From the NCBI RefSeq assembly GCF_036850765.1, contig NC_089498.1, positions 72,084,305 to 72,148,304 on the forward strand: a stretch of DNA of 64,000 nt. The letters run 5' to 3'. Source of the stretch: Saccopteryx bilineata (Eukaryota; Chordata; Mammalia; Chiroptera; Emballonuridae). Shown here one piece after another: positions 54,923 to 64,000 of this stretch. Position numbers and translations under genes: made by a program. The number at the start of each line of letters is the position of its first letter. The first letter of the stretch is position 1. Under the pieces are notes generated by a model. That model worked only from the letters and a program-made list of their open reading frames with translations. It did not search any database and had not been told where the DNA came from.

Positions 54923-55216
54923 ATGGTAGCAGAGCGCGCCCGCAAAGCGGCGGCCGCGGGTGCCCGGGGCCCTGGGGAGCTGGGCGCTCCCGGGACTGTG
55001 GCGCTGGCGGTGGCGCAGACGGAGCGCTGCGCTCGGCTGCCGAGCCCGGGTTCGTGCGGGCTGCTGGCGCTGGCCCTGTGCTCGCTGGCCCTCAGCCTGC
55101 TCGCCCACTTTCGGACCGCGGAGCTGCAGGCCCGGGTTCTACGCCTGGAAGCGGAGTGCGGGGAACAGCAAATGGAGACGTCTATTTTGGGACGAGTCAA
55201 CCAACTGCTGGATGAG
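54923..55216 (+). CDS. COL13A1: Collagen XIII alpha-1, first coding exon (residues 1-98)
   Basis: COL13A1 encodes a type II transmembrane collagen (MACIT group) that sits in the plasma membrane at adhesion sites and is needed at neuromuscular junctions. The exon reads [20 protein letters not shown] at the start. A basic, Ala/Gly-rich cytosolic part covers residues 1-41. A hydrophobic membrane anchor, [20 protein letters not shown], spans about residues 43-62. An extracellular heptad stretch ([19 protein letters not shown], then [11 protein letters not shown]) belongs to the coiled coil that nucleates the trimer. The start codon has G at -3 and +4 and is the first in-frame ATG. The exon ends in phase 0 at LLDE before GT (55217). 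As I recall the human protein, exon 1 covers the same 98 residues. Cys36 and Cys79 differ from the human residues I remember (both Arg). All collagenous domains lie beyond the window. Confidence 0.95.
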
Positions 55217-55222
55217 GTCTGT
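55217..55222 (+). other. Splice donor of COL13A1 exon 1
   Basis: GAG|GTCTGT: an invariant GT with a non-consensus +3 to +6 (CTGT). It follows the codon for Glu98 exactly, leaving phase 0. Confidence 0.8.
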
Positions 55223-56315
55223 GCTCTTTGTTGCTGGCTTTTATCCCTCCCCGCGGCGCCCCCTCGCGCAGCCTCCAAACTCTCCACCAGCCGGTGCCCG
55301 TGGGAGCTTCTATCCGCGCTGCGCGGTGCGCCCCGGGATTCGCATGAATTGTCTGAGGGAGGAGTTGGGGCGGGAACGGCTGCTGCACTGCCTGGGACCC
55401 CGAGGACCCGAGCGACTTCCACCGGACCCCTCAATCCCGCCTCTGGCAGGTGCCCTCTGCTTCTGAGGCCGGGAGCGCCCTGAGCGCGCAGGGCAGGTGG
55501 AGGACGGCACAGTGCGCAGAGACGCTCGGAGGTGGCCAAGCTCCACTTCTCCCATCGGGCACCTCCGCCAGGGGGTTGTGAGAGCCACCCAGTGCCCACG
55601 CGGAGGAACGTGTGACCCGTGGTCCGGGGCCGAGGGTCCCCCACGGCCCTCCCCATCTATCCCTCGAGGATCGAAGATCGGTAGAGCCTTTTATTGCCAA
55701 CGTTGGTTTTGGAAGATAAGTGAGGGAGTGAGTAGAGTCATCAAGGGGCTGAGGGGATGAGAGGGGGCAGTTCTTGCAGCTGGTGGTGTCCTGGTCCCTG
55801 CCCACTGCCCCAGACCAATGGGACCCAGATGTGAGTGTCCCTGGCTCTGCATACTCTCTTGTTCCTAAGCTGGGTTTCTTATTTCCTGCCCTCTGGAATG
55901 GTGGTCCCCCAACGTTTTGTGTCTGTGTTTTTCTGGGAAAAGGATACTGAGTTTTCTTCCATTCCCAAAATGTTCTGGAACCCAAGTGGTTTAAAAGCCA
56001 TTAGTATCTCTTTGCCATGACAATCTTGGGAGTACATAAAAAGACCCACCAACCCTAGGAAGGAGGGACATGCAGTCTTACGGGTGCCATCAGAGAAAAG
56101 GCTGGGCAGTGACAACAAGAGGCCTGGCAACTTATGGGAGTCTGGGCAGCGCAGGGTATCCAGGGCCCAGACGAAGAGAAGGACACACAGGTGAGGGGTG
56201 TAGCAGTCTGAGAAGAGGTCCTGACAGAGGCTGGCCATGGAGGGAGGGTTTCCACAGAAAAAACTGAGAGGGCCTCTTAGTAAGAAGTGGTGTGGAATAG
56301 TGAAGGAACGGGTGA
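55223..56315 (+). other. COL13A1 intron 1, first part
   Basis: The first ~260 bp are still CpG-rich and contain GGCGCCCCCTCGCGC (about 55254), a weak CTCF-core-like match. The reading frame after exon 1 stays open to 55483, but this is intronic. Beyond that nothing is recognised. Confidence 0.6.
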
Positions 56316-56319
56316 ACTA

Positions 56320-56450
56320 TCAGGCAGGCCTCAGTTTTATTACCACTCTGCTGCTCAGAAGCTGTGCAACCTGGGGCAAATACCCTAACCTCTCTGAGCT
56401 TACAAAAATGGTGGTGATGATGGCTAGCATTAGAGCCCAGCTCGAACTGT
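56320..56450 (+). repeat. MIR fragment
   Basis: 'AGAAGCTGTGCAACCTGGGG' then 'CCCTAACCTCTCTGAGCTTA' is the MIR core. Confidence 0.65.
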
Positions 56451-57085
56451 AGGCCATTCTGGAATGTAGACATTCTGGAATGATGCACCAGTTTTCTATA
56501 GCCAGGTGCCTCTCAGGTGCCCTTACCAGGCAGAAGCTGGTACCTGCCAAAGCAGTTCTCAAAGTGGTCGAAGAGAGATAAGCCATGTGGCCAAAGCAGA
56601 AAGGGTGGTCACAGGGCAAGTTCACTGCTGCTAATGGCTCACTCATGACTGTGGCTGTCAGCTCATTCCCATGCTCTGCCAGGCACTCGGGAATTCGGAG
56701 GGTTCTGTCAGGCTGCAACTGTCCCCTGAACTGGGAGGCAGGGGTTAGGGGGAGGGCTCTAAGCTCAGCAATGCAAGCAGGCAGCCTTTGTAGGCGGGCC
56801 GAGAGTGCACATAGGACTGGCTGTGCAGTGGAGAGGGTATGAGGGCAGCTAGGGCTCTCCCAGTACCTCTGGGGTGCTAGTTGCTGAGGGTCAAGCATGA
56901 GACCTTGGGAGTTTCACTCAGTTCCTCTCACCCTTCCTGCCCCTCCTGTTGGCCAGGACATGCCCCAGCCCTTTCCCAGATCCTTGCTTCCTCTGTCTAA
57001 GACTTAGCCATGCCAAGTCATCTGCTCTCAGGGTCTCGGGGCTGACAGTATTGTCTGACATGCTGATACTGCCTCTCACAACTGC
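56451..57085. other. Intron 1, no feature seen
   Basis: Nothing that I can support. Confidence 0.35.
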
Positions 57086-57089
57086 AGTT

Positions 57090-57250
57090 TAGTGTTTACC
57101 CATTGACTTCTAGACTTCTCATCTGCAGAGCTTCTGAACCAAACCCATCTCACTAAGGCCCAGAGAGGGGCAATAGGTTACTCAGCATCACATGGTGAGA
57201 CCCAGGACTAGAATCCTGACCCTGCTGCTTCCAGTGCTTTTTCCACAATG
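57090..57250 (-). repeat. MIR fragment
   Basis: 'AAGGCCCAGAGAGGGGCAAT' followed by 'TACTCAGCATCACATGGTGA' matches the minus-strand MIR. Confidence 0.65.
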
Positions 57251-57263
57251 TCCTGCCACCTTT

Positions 57264-57960
57264 GTCTATTCTCATTCAATAATTCAGCAAATGTTTCTTG
57301 AGAGCCAGCTGTGGGTCAGGCGGCGTGGACACACTTCTGCCTCCTAAATGTAGAGGCAAATAGGACACAAAGAAGAAAGCGGGCAGTGACCATATTGTGT
57401 GGAAAGTGTTACGATAATGGAAGCAGAGGAGGCCTGGGGAATGTATTAACATGCCACATACCTGATGGTGCTGGCTTCCTGGGAAATTGATTTTCAAGCA
57501 AAGTCTTAAAGGGTAAATAAGAGTTTTTCAGGCAAAGTGGATGAGTGTGGGGGCCTTGTTCTTAGGAGCAAAAGAAACAGCTTCTGGAGGCTGAAAGTCA
57601 GAGGGGGAGGTTTGCCTTGGGGAACTGGAGAAAGTCCGTGACCCTGGAGGGCTGGGAGGTTGCAGTGGTAGAGGGTATGGCTGGAGAGAGACAGGCGGCT
57701 TAGGTCAAGAGGGGCCTTAGAGACAACTAGACCAGTGAGAGCAGTGGGGAGCCACAGAAGGGTCTGGAGGGGGGCAGTAATGACCCTAGAACAGGAACTT
57801 AAGGCAGAGCAGGGAGGCCAAACAAGAGGATATTGCAACCAGAGGGGACTGTGACCCAGATTAGGGTTGCGCATGGGGTCAGAGAGGAGTAAATGGCAAC
57901 AGTGGCTGCAGTGGTGGGACCTGAGGTCAGTAGCAAAGGGCATTGGGACCAGAGGGAGAG
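57264..57960 (-). repeat. L2 LINE relic
   Basis: 'CAGCAAATGTTTCTTGAGAG', 'CCAGCTGTGGGTCAGGCGGC' and 'CATACCTGATGGTGCTGGCT' begin a minus-strand L2 3' end. It continues for several hundred bases with the family's GA-rich text ('GAGGGGCCTTAGAGACAACT', 'GGAGCCACAGAAGGGTCTGG'). Confidence 0.6.
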
Positions 57961-59800
57961 CGCTGTCCTGTGGAGAGCAGGGTTGGGTGGCCTAGCCTGT
58001 GTGGATGGCCCTAAGGGACATCTCTTGGGTAGGGCCTGCAGTCCAGGGGCTTATGAAGGGCACTCTAGAGGCCATCCTGTCTAATATGATGGCCACTAGT
58101 CACATATGACTTACTATATTTACACTAATTAAAATGAAATAAACTTTAAAATTTAGTTTTTCAGTCACACTAGCCACATCTTAGTAAGTGCTCAGCAGAC
58201 ACCTGTCGTGAGTAGACAGCACATACGGAGCACACCCACCAGTCAGAAGGTTCTAAGGGACAGTGCTGTGTCCGGAGCACGATGCTTCTGGGCCAGCAAA
58301 GGTGTCCCCAGAGCACCTGGAGCCCTTCTTCCACCCCAGTGCCTTCCTTTCTGAGGTGTTCTTCCAGGTTGGAGCAACTGGCAAAGGTGAAGAAAGAGTG
58401 AGGCAGAGAAGGGAAAACTGGAACCGGTAGAAACCCCTGGGAAAAAAGAAAATGCGGAGAAGAGAGAAGGACATGGTTGGTTAAAGGATGAACCCATGAA
58501 ATGGATGTGTGGAGGGTTCCTGCTCTCAAGGGGCACACAGACACCCTGTGAATATTGGCACCTAGGCCTAGGATTCCAGCGGGGCTTTGCCGCCCCCTGA
58601 GCATTCAATCCCTCCTCTGTAGATCCAGGCCCTGACTCCCTCTTGGGGATGCTGTGACACTCTTAGGAAATGGCAGATGGAAGAATGCCCTTAAAGGTGC
58701 CACCACCAGCGGCCATGCTCAGGACCACAGGAATGCTTGCAGAGGGCTCCCAGGGACCTGGGGCAGGCCATCAGTCCGGAAGCAGGTGGGCCCGGGCCAC
58801 TCCCTGCAGGATGGACGAAGGGCGTTGAGCAGGGCACCTGTGAGGCACACAGCCTACACAGTGGCTTAGAGGCAGGCGTCTAGGGGCACCTTCACACCAC
58901 CCACGCCGCGCTGGGCACAGACCACATCTCTGAGGCAGGAGGCAGAGGGGGCTGTCGGGGAAGGCTGAGGGGACCCAGGAGGAGAGAAGCCTAGACTGAG
59001 GCGTACCAAAGGCAGGTGTGAGCAGAAGGGCCGAGCGCTGGAGGGGAGGGTCAGAGCTGAGAGAGGAGGACGGGGCGGGGGCCCCGCTCATGGGGAGCTG
59101 GGAGTGTGGCTTTCATGCCTCGGGCCCCAGCTCTCCCCCCATCATCAACTCTCTCCTGGTCTGAGACCTTAATGAGCACTCCAGCTGCAGTTACTTGATG
59201 TGCTTGCTGTGAAGAGAGAAACTGGAATGTCCCAAATGGAGGAAATCAGATGTCACCTATGGCTGGGCAGAGGGTGTGCGGTGAAAGAGGAGGGAGTGGA
59301 ATTTAAAATAGCCAAACCCATTTGTAGGCCAAGGGGGGCCAGGGGTGTCAGCAGCAACCTTCAAGGTGAATATTGAGGGACCCCAGGAAGACTCCCTTGT
59401 CCCTAAATATAATAAGAACAACCATGTAATAGGAATGTCTCACATTTATAGGGTGTGTACAGGGGCCCTTTATTGAGTCCTTTCCAGGGAAGCATGTAGG
59501 GGAGCGATCAAAGCAGCGGCTGAGACTGGGGCTCTGAATGGAGTCCCCTAGGACTGAAATGCTGGGATGAGGGCGGGAGCAGGCTCTTAAAGGGGAAGTA
59601 TGTGTATGACACAGTGAGGGGTGTGGCCTATGTAGTGTCCTATGGAGATCACAGCTGCCTCACCCAGTAAATGAACAGACCTTGAGCCAGGTGGCCTCAT
59701 ACGCAGCACAGACTCTACTATGTCAGTCCTAAAACCCCTCCTCCTTTCATGTTGTGAGCAAATGACTAGTCTTGTGAGGTGTTAACAGAGGGAAGGTCCT
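57961..59800. other. Intron 1, no feature seen
   Basis: Short open frames on both strands, none with a supported domain. CGCCCCCTGAGC at about 58589 is a partial CTCF-like core and is not called. Confidence 0.35.
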
Positions 59801-61205
59801 CAGAGCCCCTCTGGTCTAGTGCCCTCACCCAACAGATGAGAAAACGGGTTTGAAGGCTGCTAACCAGGTATCAGAGAAGCCAGGGATAGACTCCCGGCTC
59901 CTGCATACATCTCTCCTCCTTCTCAAATGATAGTTAATTGGCTGAGCAGTGGCAAAGACCTGGTACCTGTGTGCTCCGCTCTGGGTTCCCTGGCCCTCAG
60001 CAGACATTGTTAATCAATTGTAGTATAACTCCCCATTGAATTTATACTGCCTCCATCCTTTGCAATACTTTTTCAGGAAGCTACCACTAACTAGTGAGTT
60101 GGTGTTCACGATAAAGAGCTATTTCATGACTCTAATTAAGGTTTTTTAAAATACAGGGCAATATTTACTGTAGATAAAGCTAGGGAGAGTTTCCCAAGTT
60201 TTACAGCTTCTCTAATGGCCTTAAAATTAGCAGGTAGCTCCAAGCCAGACTGAGGACCTCATTAAGTAGCCAATCCTCATGGGAAGGTGGTGGGAAAAAG
60301 TTAAAGCAGCTGAAACAAAATGCCGTCTGTATTAAGCAGTTTCACAAGGTGACACTCTGAGAAAGATGCCCTTTTCCCTTATTCTAGACTTGCCCCAATG
60401 CCATCTGTAAAGCCTTCCTAAGCCACTCCAACCCAAACGGCTCTCCCTGCTTGGACTTCCTGCAGGTCTTCCTAGCCATGCCAAACATTTAGCGCAGAGA
60501 AGGAAGATAGATAAAACATGGCATGTGCTGACTTCTCTTATCCCAGAACCACAGCAGCCATGACTAATCGCTCAGCACTCCCAGTGAACCTAGATAGTCC
60601 TCAGGATCCTTCTCAACACAGTGCAGCAGGCTGCTGCTGCCGGTCTGCGAGTCAAAGGCCGAGATGAAATCTATTTGCTGTCCCTGGCTCAGCCCAGATT
60701 GTGCAGTGTGCTCTCCTCTCTGCTGCCTTTAAATACCCGGTTTCTTCATTTGATTGCGTGCAATCTGATGGCAGCCTGAGGCTCACTAGTCTTGGAGTCC
60801 CTGACAGTCTAGCCAGGGACTTTGCATGTACTGAGCAGCCTTCACCAATGAGCTGCTGGGTTGAAGGTCCCCCTGCAGGAGGCTAGTGAAGCCACCTCAG
60901 TCAGCTGTCCTCCCCTCACCCACACCCCCAGACCCAGCTGTTAGCTCAGCATTTGCTGGGGGGATGGTGCCCTGGAGATGGGTGTTTTGTGGCCACCAGC
61001 ACAGGGTGAGATGATTAACTCCTAAGTCAGGGCTGCACCCTGGTGCTGGCTAAGAGAGAGGAAATGGCTAGATAGGATGTTTCCACCTAGACAGAGCAGC
61101 TGTTCCACCCACCCCTGCCGTCTCCCACTTTTGAGGTTCAGTACCTTCACCTCACCTGCCCAGGCTGCCTGGCATGTTTTGGTTGGTGCAGAGCAGTAAA
61201 GTGGG
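59801..61205. other. Intron 1, no feature seen
   Basis: AT-richer than the preceding stretch. I see no named repeat or exon. Confidence 0.35.
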
Positions 61206-61209
61206 CAAA

Positions 61210-61335
61210 ACCACACATCTTTCTGCTACTAACTAGTCGTGTGACCTGAGCCTCAGTGTCTTGATCTGAAAAAAACTAGGGATAACAACATCTTCCTCCC
61301 AGGGTGGTTGCAGGATTAAATGAAATCATTCTATT
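61210..61335 (+). repeat. MIR fragment
   Basis: 'CTACTAACTAGTCGTGTGAC', 'CTGAGCCTCAGTGTCTTGAT' and 'GTGGTTGCAGGATTAAATGA' are plus-strand MIR text. Confidence 0.75.
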
Positions 61336-61394
61336 AATAGCAACATTACTACCTCCCTCATCATCGGAGGAGATAAGACCGGCTGTACCATATT

Positions 61395-61645
61395 CACTTT
61401 TATTAATAGCTAATATTCACTGAGCACTGTTTAAAGAGCTTTACATCTATTAATTAACTTAATTCTCACAATAAGCCTGTGAAATGGTTATATTTTTACT
61501 ATTTCCTTTTTACAGAAAAGAAAATGGAGGCCCAGAGAAGTTAAGTAATTTTCTCAAGGTCACACAGCTAGTAAATAGCAGAGCCAAGCCTTGAACTCAG
61601 GAAGTCACCCCAGAGCTGGCATTCTGAGCCACTAGTATATACCAC
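61395..61645 (-). repeat. MIR SINE, long copy
   Basis: 'ATATTCACTGAGCACTGTTT', 'CACAATAAGCCTGTGAAATG', 'CCCAGAGAAGTTAAGTAATT' and 'GTCACACAGCTAGTAAATAG' cover most of the element on the minus strand. Together with 61210 it forms an inverted pair. Confidence 0.88.
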
Positions 61646-62167
61646 CAATATAAGGTACCAATATCCCACTAAGTCAGCTAAGGCAGGTCACATCGGCCAA
61701 GGGCTGGGGACTTGTTTGGTTCCGTTTGGTTCTACAGAGGTGGCATTTACTGAACTGACTTGGCATCAGGCCCACAATGCCATCTTTGTTGTAAAAATGA
61801 CATGGAGGATGCCATTTGTTGTATCAATCCTTGGTTTCTAGGATACCTGAGCTTCCCAGGAGGAAAGGGTTGGTTCTTGTCTCTTGGACATTGAGCTGTC
61901 CCCTAAGAAGCTTAGCACCGAATCTGGGTCCACTGCGTGGCACAGCGCAGTGACTACGCCGTAGTCCTTCGGGCCGCAGTTTCTGTAGAGCCCCATTCCG
62001 AGTTCTGTTTCATCACCCTGCCCTGGCTTTATTTTTCCCTCTCATCTCCTGTTGCCTCACTGTATAATGGGCATCTGTCTGTCTCTGCAGCTGCCTGAAT
62101 GTCCCCTTTTGTAACACGGTAGGGTTAAAAGGTCTATAGTAACTAAACTTTTTTATTCTTTCCTCCT

Positions 62168-62170
<3 letters not shown>
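61646..62170. other. Intron 1, no feature seen
   Basis: Nothing that I can support. Confidence 0.35.

Positions 62171-62171
<1 letters not shown>

Positions 62172-62214
<43 letters not shown>
62172..62214. repeat. (AT)n microsatellite
   Basis: About 21 uninterrupted AT units. Confidence 0.97.
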
Positions 62215-62216
<2 letters not shown>

Positions 62217-62283
62217 CTCAAAGGCCTGCTCTGATCCAGTGACAGGCTGACTACATAGTGGAAGATTTAAAGAACACCAGGTT

Positions 62284-62480
62284 GCCCTGGCTGGATAGCT
62301 TGGTGGATTGGAGCATCGTCCTGAAGTGCAGAGGTTATCAGTTTGATCCCCGGTCAGGGAACGTACAGGATCAGATTGATGTTCCTGTCTCTCTCTTGCT
62401 TTCTCCCTTTCTCTCACAAAAAAAATCAATAAAATTAAAAAAAAAATTTTTTAAGATAAAGTCTTTAAAAAAAAAAAAGG
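62284..62480 (+). mobile_element. VES-like tRNA-derived bat SINE
   Basis: The head 'GCCCTGGCTGGATAGCTTGG', a B box-like 'AGTTTGATCCCCGG', 'GTTCCTGTCTCTCTCTTGCT' and an A-rich tail match the short VES-type bat SINE (about 200 bp). Related text flanks both sides (AAGAACACCAGGTT and AAAGGACACCAGTT), a degraded target duplication indicating an older insertion than the other SINEs here. Confidence 0.88.
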
Positions 62481-64000
62481 ACACCAGTTGACCCATTTCC
62501 CAAAATCTTGATGTGAATCCCTGGGGGGAAGGTCCAGGAAGAGGGTGTTGTACAAGTTGCATGGCTGGCAGACCCTCATGCCGAGGAGAGAGCTTCTCCG
62601 TGCCCCATGCCTGGAATATCCTGTCTAATTGACCCAAACCCCTCTCTTGTGTCCCAAACAATGCTTGAGGGGCTGATGGTAACAGTAATGAGGGTCACAA
62701 TGAGATCAGTAAAAGTCCTACTGTACATTGTACAGTTTGAAAGTCTGAGAGGTTTAAAGATGGGTAAGCAATACATTCTTTTGGGTGGAGGTTGGTTTTG
62801 ATTTTTTGTTTGTTTTTGTTTTTTTGTTTTTAAATCAACTGAAAGCTTGCCATCTCGAAGAAAGGAAGTTTGAGGAGAAGCCTTAGGAATTCTCCCACAC
62901 CTTCTGCATGGATTCTTCTCTCCCAGAAGCAGCTTGCTGAGTCCTCAATAAGTAAAGGAAGTCAGCAGGCTCCTCTGAGGGAAACTGAGGCTAGGTCTGG
63001 AGAGGGGCTGGTGGAGCTGGGCAGGTGCTGTGTTCTGCTCTCCCGGGTGTCATCTGGGCTGCTCGCAGATGCCAGCAGCAGCTCCATACGGACAATCCCG
63101 CTCTCCCAGCCGTGGGCCGCATGCTCCGGGTGGTGGCATCCCTGAAGAAAACTCCCTGTGACCAAGGGGCAGAATGAGGCTGCTGGCGGCAGAGGCTCCT
63201 CTGGACTTTCAAAGGGCAAGGGCAAGCCCAGCACAAAGGGGCGGAACTGCCTGCCTGAGGCTGGGCATGGCCTTCCAGGGGGACACTGGGCCCCTGTCTC
63301 CTTCCTGGAGGCTACTGAGGGCTTTCCAGAAACTCTCCATGGCTAGAGTCCACACGGGCTGGGCCTGGCCGCCTCTTCGGCACCCTTTCCTCTGCTCTCC
63401 GCCCTGCCCCAGCCTCGCTGGTCTCCATGCACCTGCACCGCAGCCTGGCCTCTCCTGCTTGGGCCCCTCCTGCTGTGCTGCGCAGGCCCTCTCGTCCTCC
63501 TCACCCTCCTGCCTATTCTGTAAGCAACAGGGCTGCCTTCCTGCCCCCGGGCCTGGGATTCTGCCAACCAGGGAGCTTTTTACCTGCAGTCACCTGTTTG
63601 TTACACTGTACATGCCTCTGAAGGTGCCTCTTAAGACGTCACTTGAGGTTTTCTGCATTGGGTCATGCTCTGACCAGGTGGCCTGTAGGGAAGGCCATGA
63701 AGGACGACCTCTGGGCACAAGGACGCAGAAAGGGGGCTGGTTAAAGGAGCATTAACTGGGGCTTTTCCAAGGACAGCCTCAGTGCACTTGCCTGTGCTGG
63801 AACCTGAGGTTTCCTGGCATAATGGGGGACTTGGCGACATGGGGGGTCAAAGGGTGGTCGTACAGCCTCCAGTCACTCCCCACTCCATAGAACCAGAGCG
63901 CTGGAAGGGAGAGAGCTATGCTCTATACCAGGAATCTCCCACAACATTTCTGGGTCTCTAACTTACACACCCTATGTGATGGGGAGCTCACTATCTTACA
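62481..64000 (+). other. COL13A1 intron 1, right part, no exon seen
   Basis: Includes a T/G-rich run at about 62795-62832. The GC-rich 63000-63570 has open frames up to 193 codons without a recognised domain. Exon 2 of COL13A1 (which should begin with a Lys/Arg-rich linker) is not visible, so intron 1 runs past the window edge. Confidence 0.45.

Larger units (their letters stand above)
54380..55480. promoter_or_regulatory. CpG-rich island at the COL13A1 start
   Basis: CpG is visibly frequent (CGCGGGAGACGCGAGAC, GCGGCGGCCGCGGGTGCCCG), in contrast to the CpG-poor flanks. It spans the end of the 5' UTR, exon 1 and the start of intron 1. The borders are by eye. Confidence 0.75.

Noticed and set aside
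55217..55483. Continuation of the COL13A1 frame beyond Glu98 as coding
   Set aside because: The sequence after LLDE does not match the expected basic linker, and a GT donor sits exactly at the phase-0 boundary. This is intron.
54898..55656. 252-codon minus-strand open frame
   Set aside because: Antisense shadow of the GC-rich COL13A1 exon 1 and CpG island. The plus-strand frame is the recognisable collagen XIII sequence.
58585..58600. CTCF site in intron 1
   Set aside because: CGCCCCCTGAGC matches only part of the core and lacks the CCA(C/G)(C/T)AG context.

Overview
This is mammalian nuclear DNA, most likely from a bat. It carries eutherian relics (MIR, L2, MLT1-like LTRs). It also carries young tRNA-derived SINEs of three kinds that I associate with Chiroptera, especially horseshoe bats and their relatives: a ~370-bp 'CCCTGGCCGGTTGGCTCAGT' type, a ~200-365-bp type read on the minus strand as 'GTGG..CAGTGGATAAAGCGTCGACC', and a short VES-like type. 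Four of the five show clear target-site duplications. The genus is inferred from memory of these repeats and was not tested by a search.

Layout. 1-5.2 kb: intergenic DNA with MIR/L2 relics, a TG-rich tract, one SINE and a tiny TTAA-flanked palindromic element. 5.26-17.24 kb: one continuous ~12-kb minisatellite, about 38-43 bp per unit and roughly 300 units by length. 17.2-36.7 kb: intergenic DNA with a hAT-type element with perfect 8-bp duplications, an old LINE relic split by another repeat, several microsatellites, a SINE, old LTR relics and a solo LTR (30.3-31.0 kb). 36.8-39.2 kb: a minus-strand SINE next to a 1.3-kb CCAYC-rich satellite. 39-54 kb: L2/MIR relics, a SINE inside an MLT1-like LTR, a minus-strand L1 with both ends but a large internal deletion (44.3-48.8 kb), another SINE, a second solo LTR of the same family (50.6-51.3 kb) and two CTCF-like motifs. 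54.1-55.5 kb: a CpG-rich promoter and first coding exon of COL13A1 (collagen XIII alpha-1), on the plus strand. 55.2 kb to the end: COL13A1 intron 1 with MIR/L2 relics, an AT microsatellite and a VES-like SINE.

The only host protein-coding sequence I can support is COL13A1 exon 1 (98 codons, MVAER to LLDE, then a GT donor). The rest of the gene lies past the right edge. The 54 kb upstream shows no recognisable exon. The long open frames there come from tandem repeats whose units contain no stop codon in any frame of one strand, or from the L1.

The most noteworthy items are the two-domain 12-kb minisatellite with larger-scale internal duplications and dense AGGTCA half-sites; the CTCF-like cores carried by the ~370-bp SINE family and two stand-alone CTCF-like sites 1-2 kb upstream of the COL13A1 promoter; the paired solo LTRs; and the internally deleted L1 with tandem ~240-bp units in its 5' UTR.
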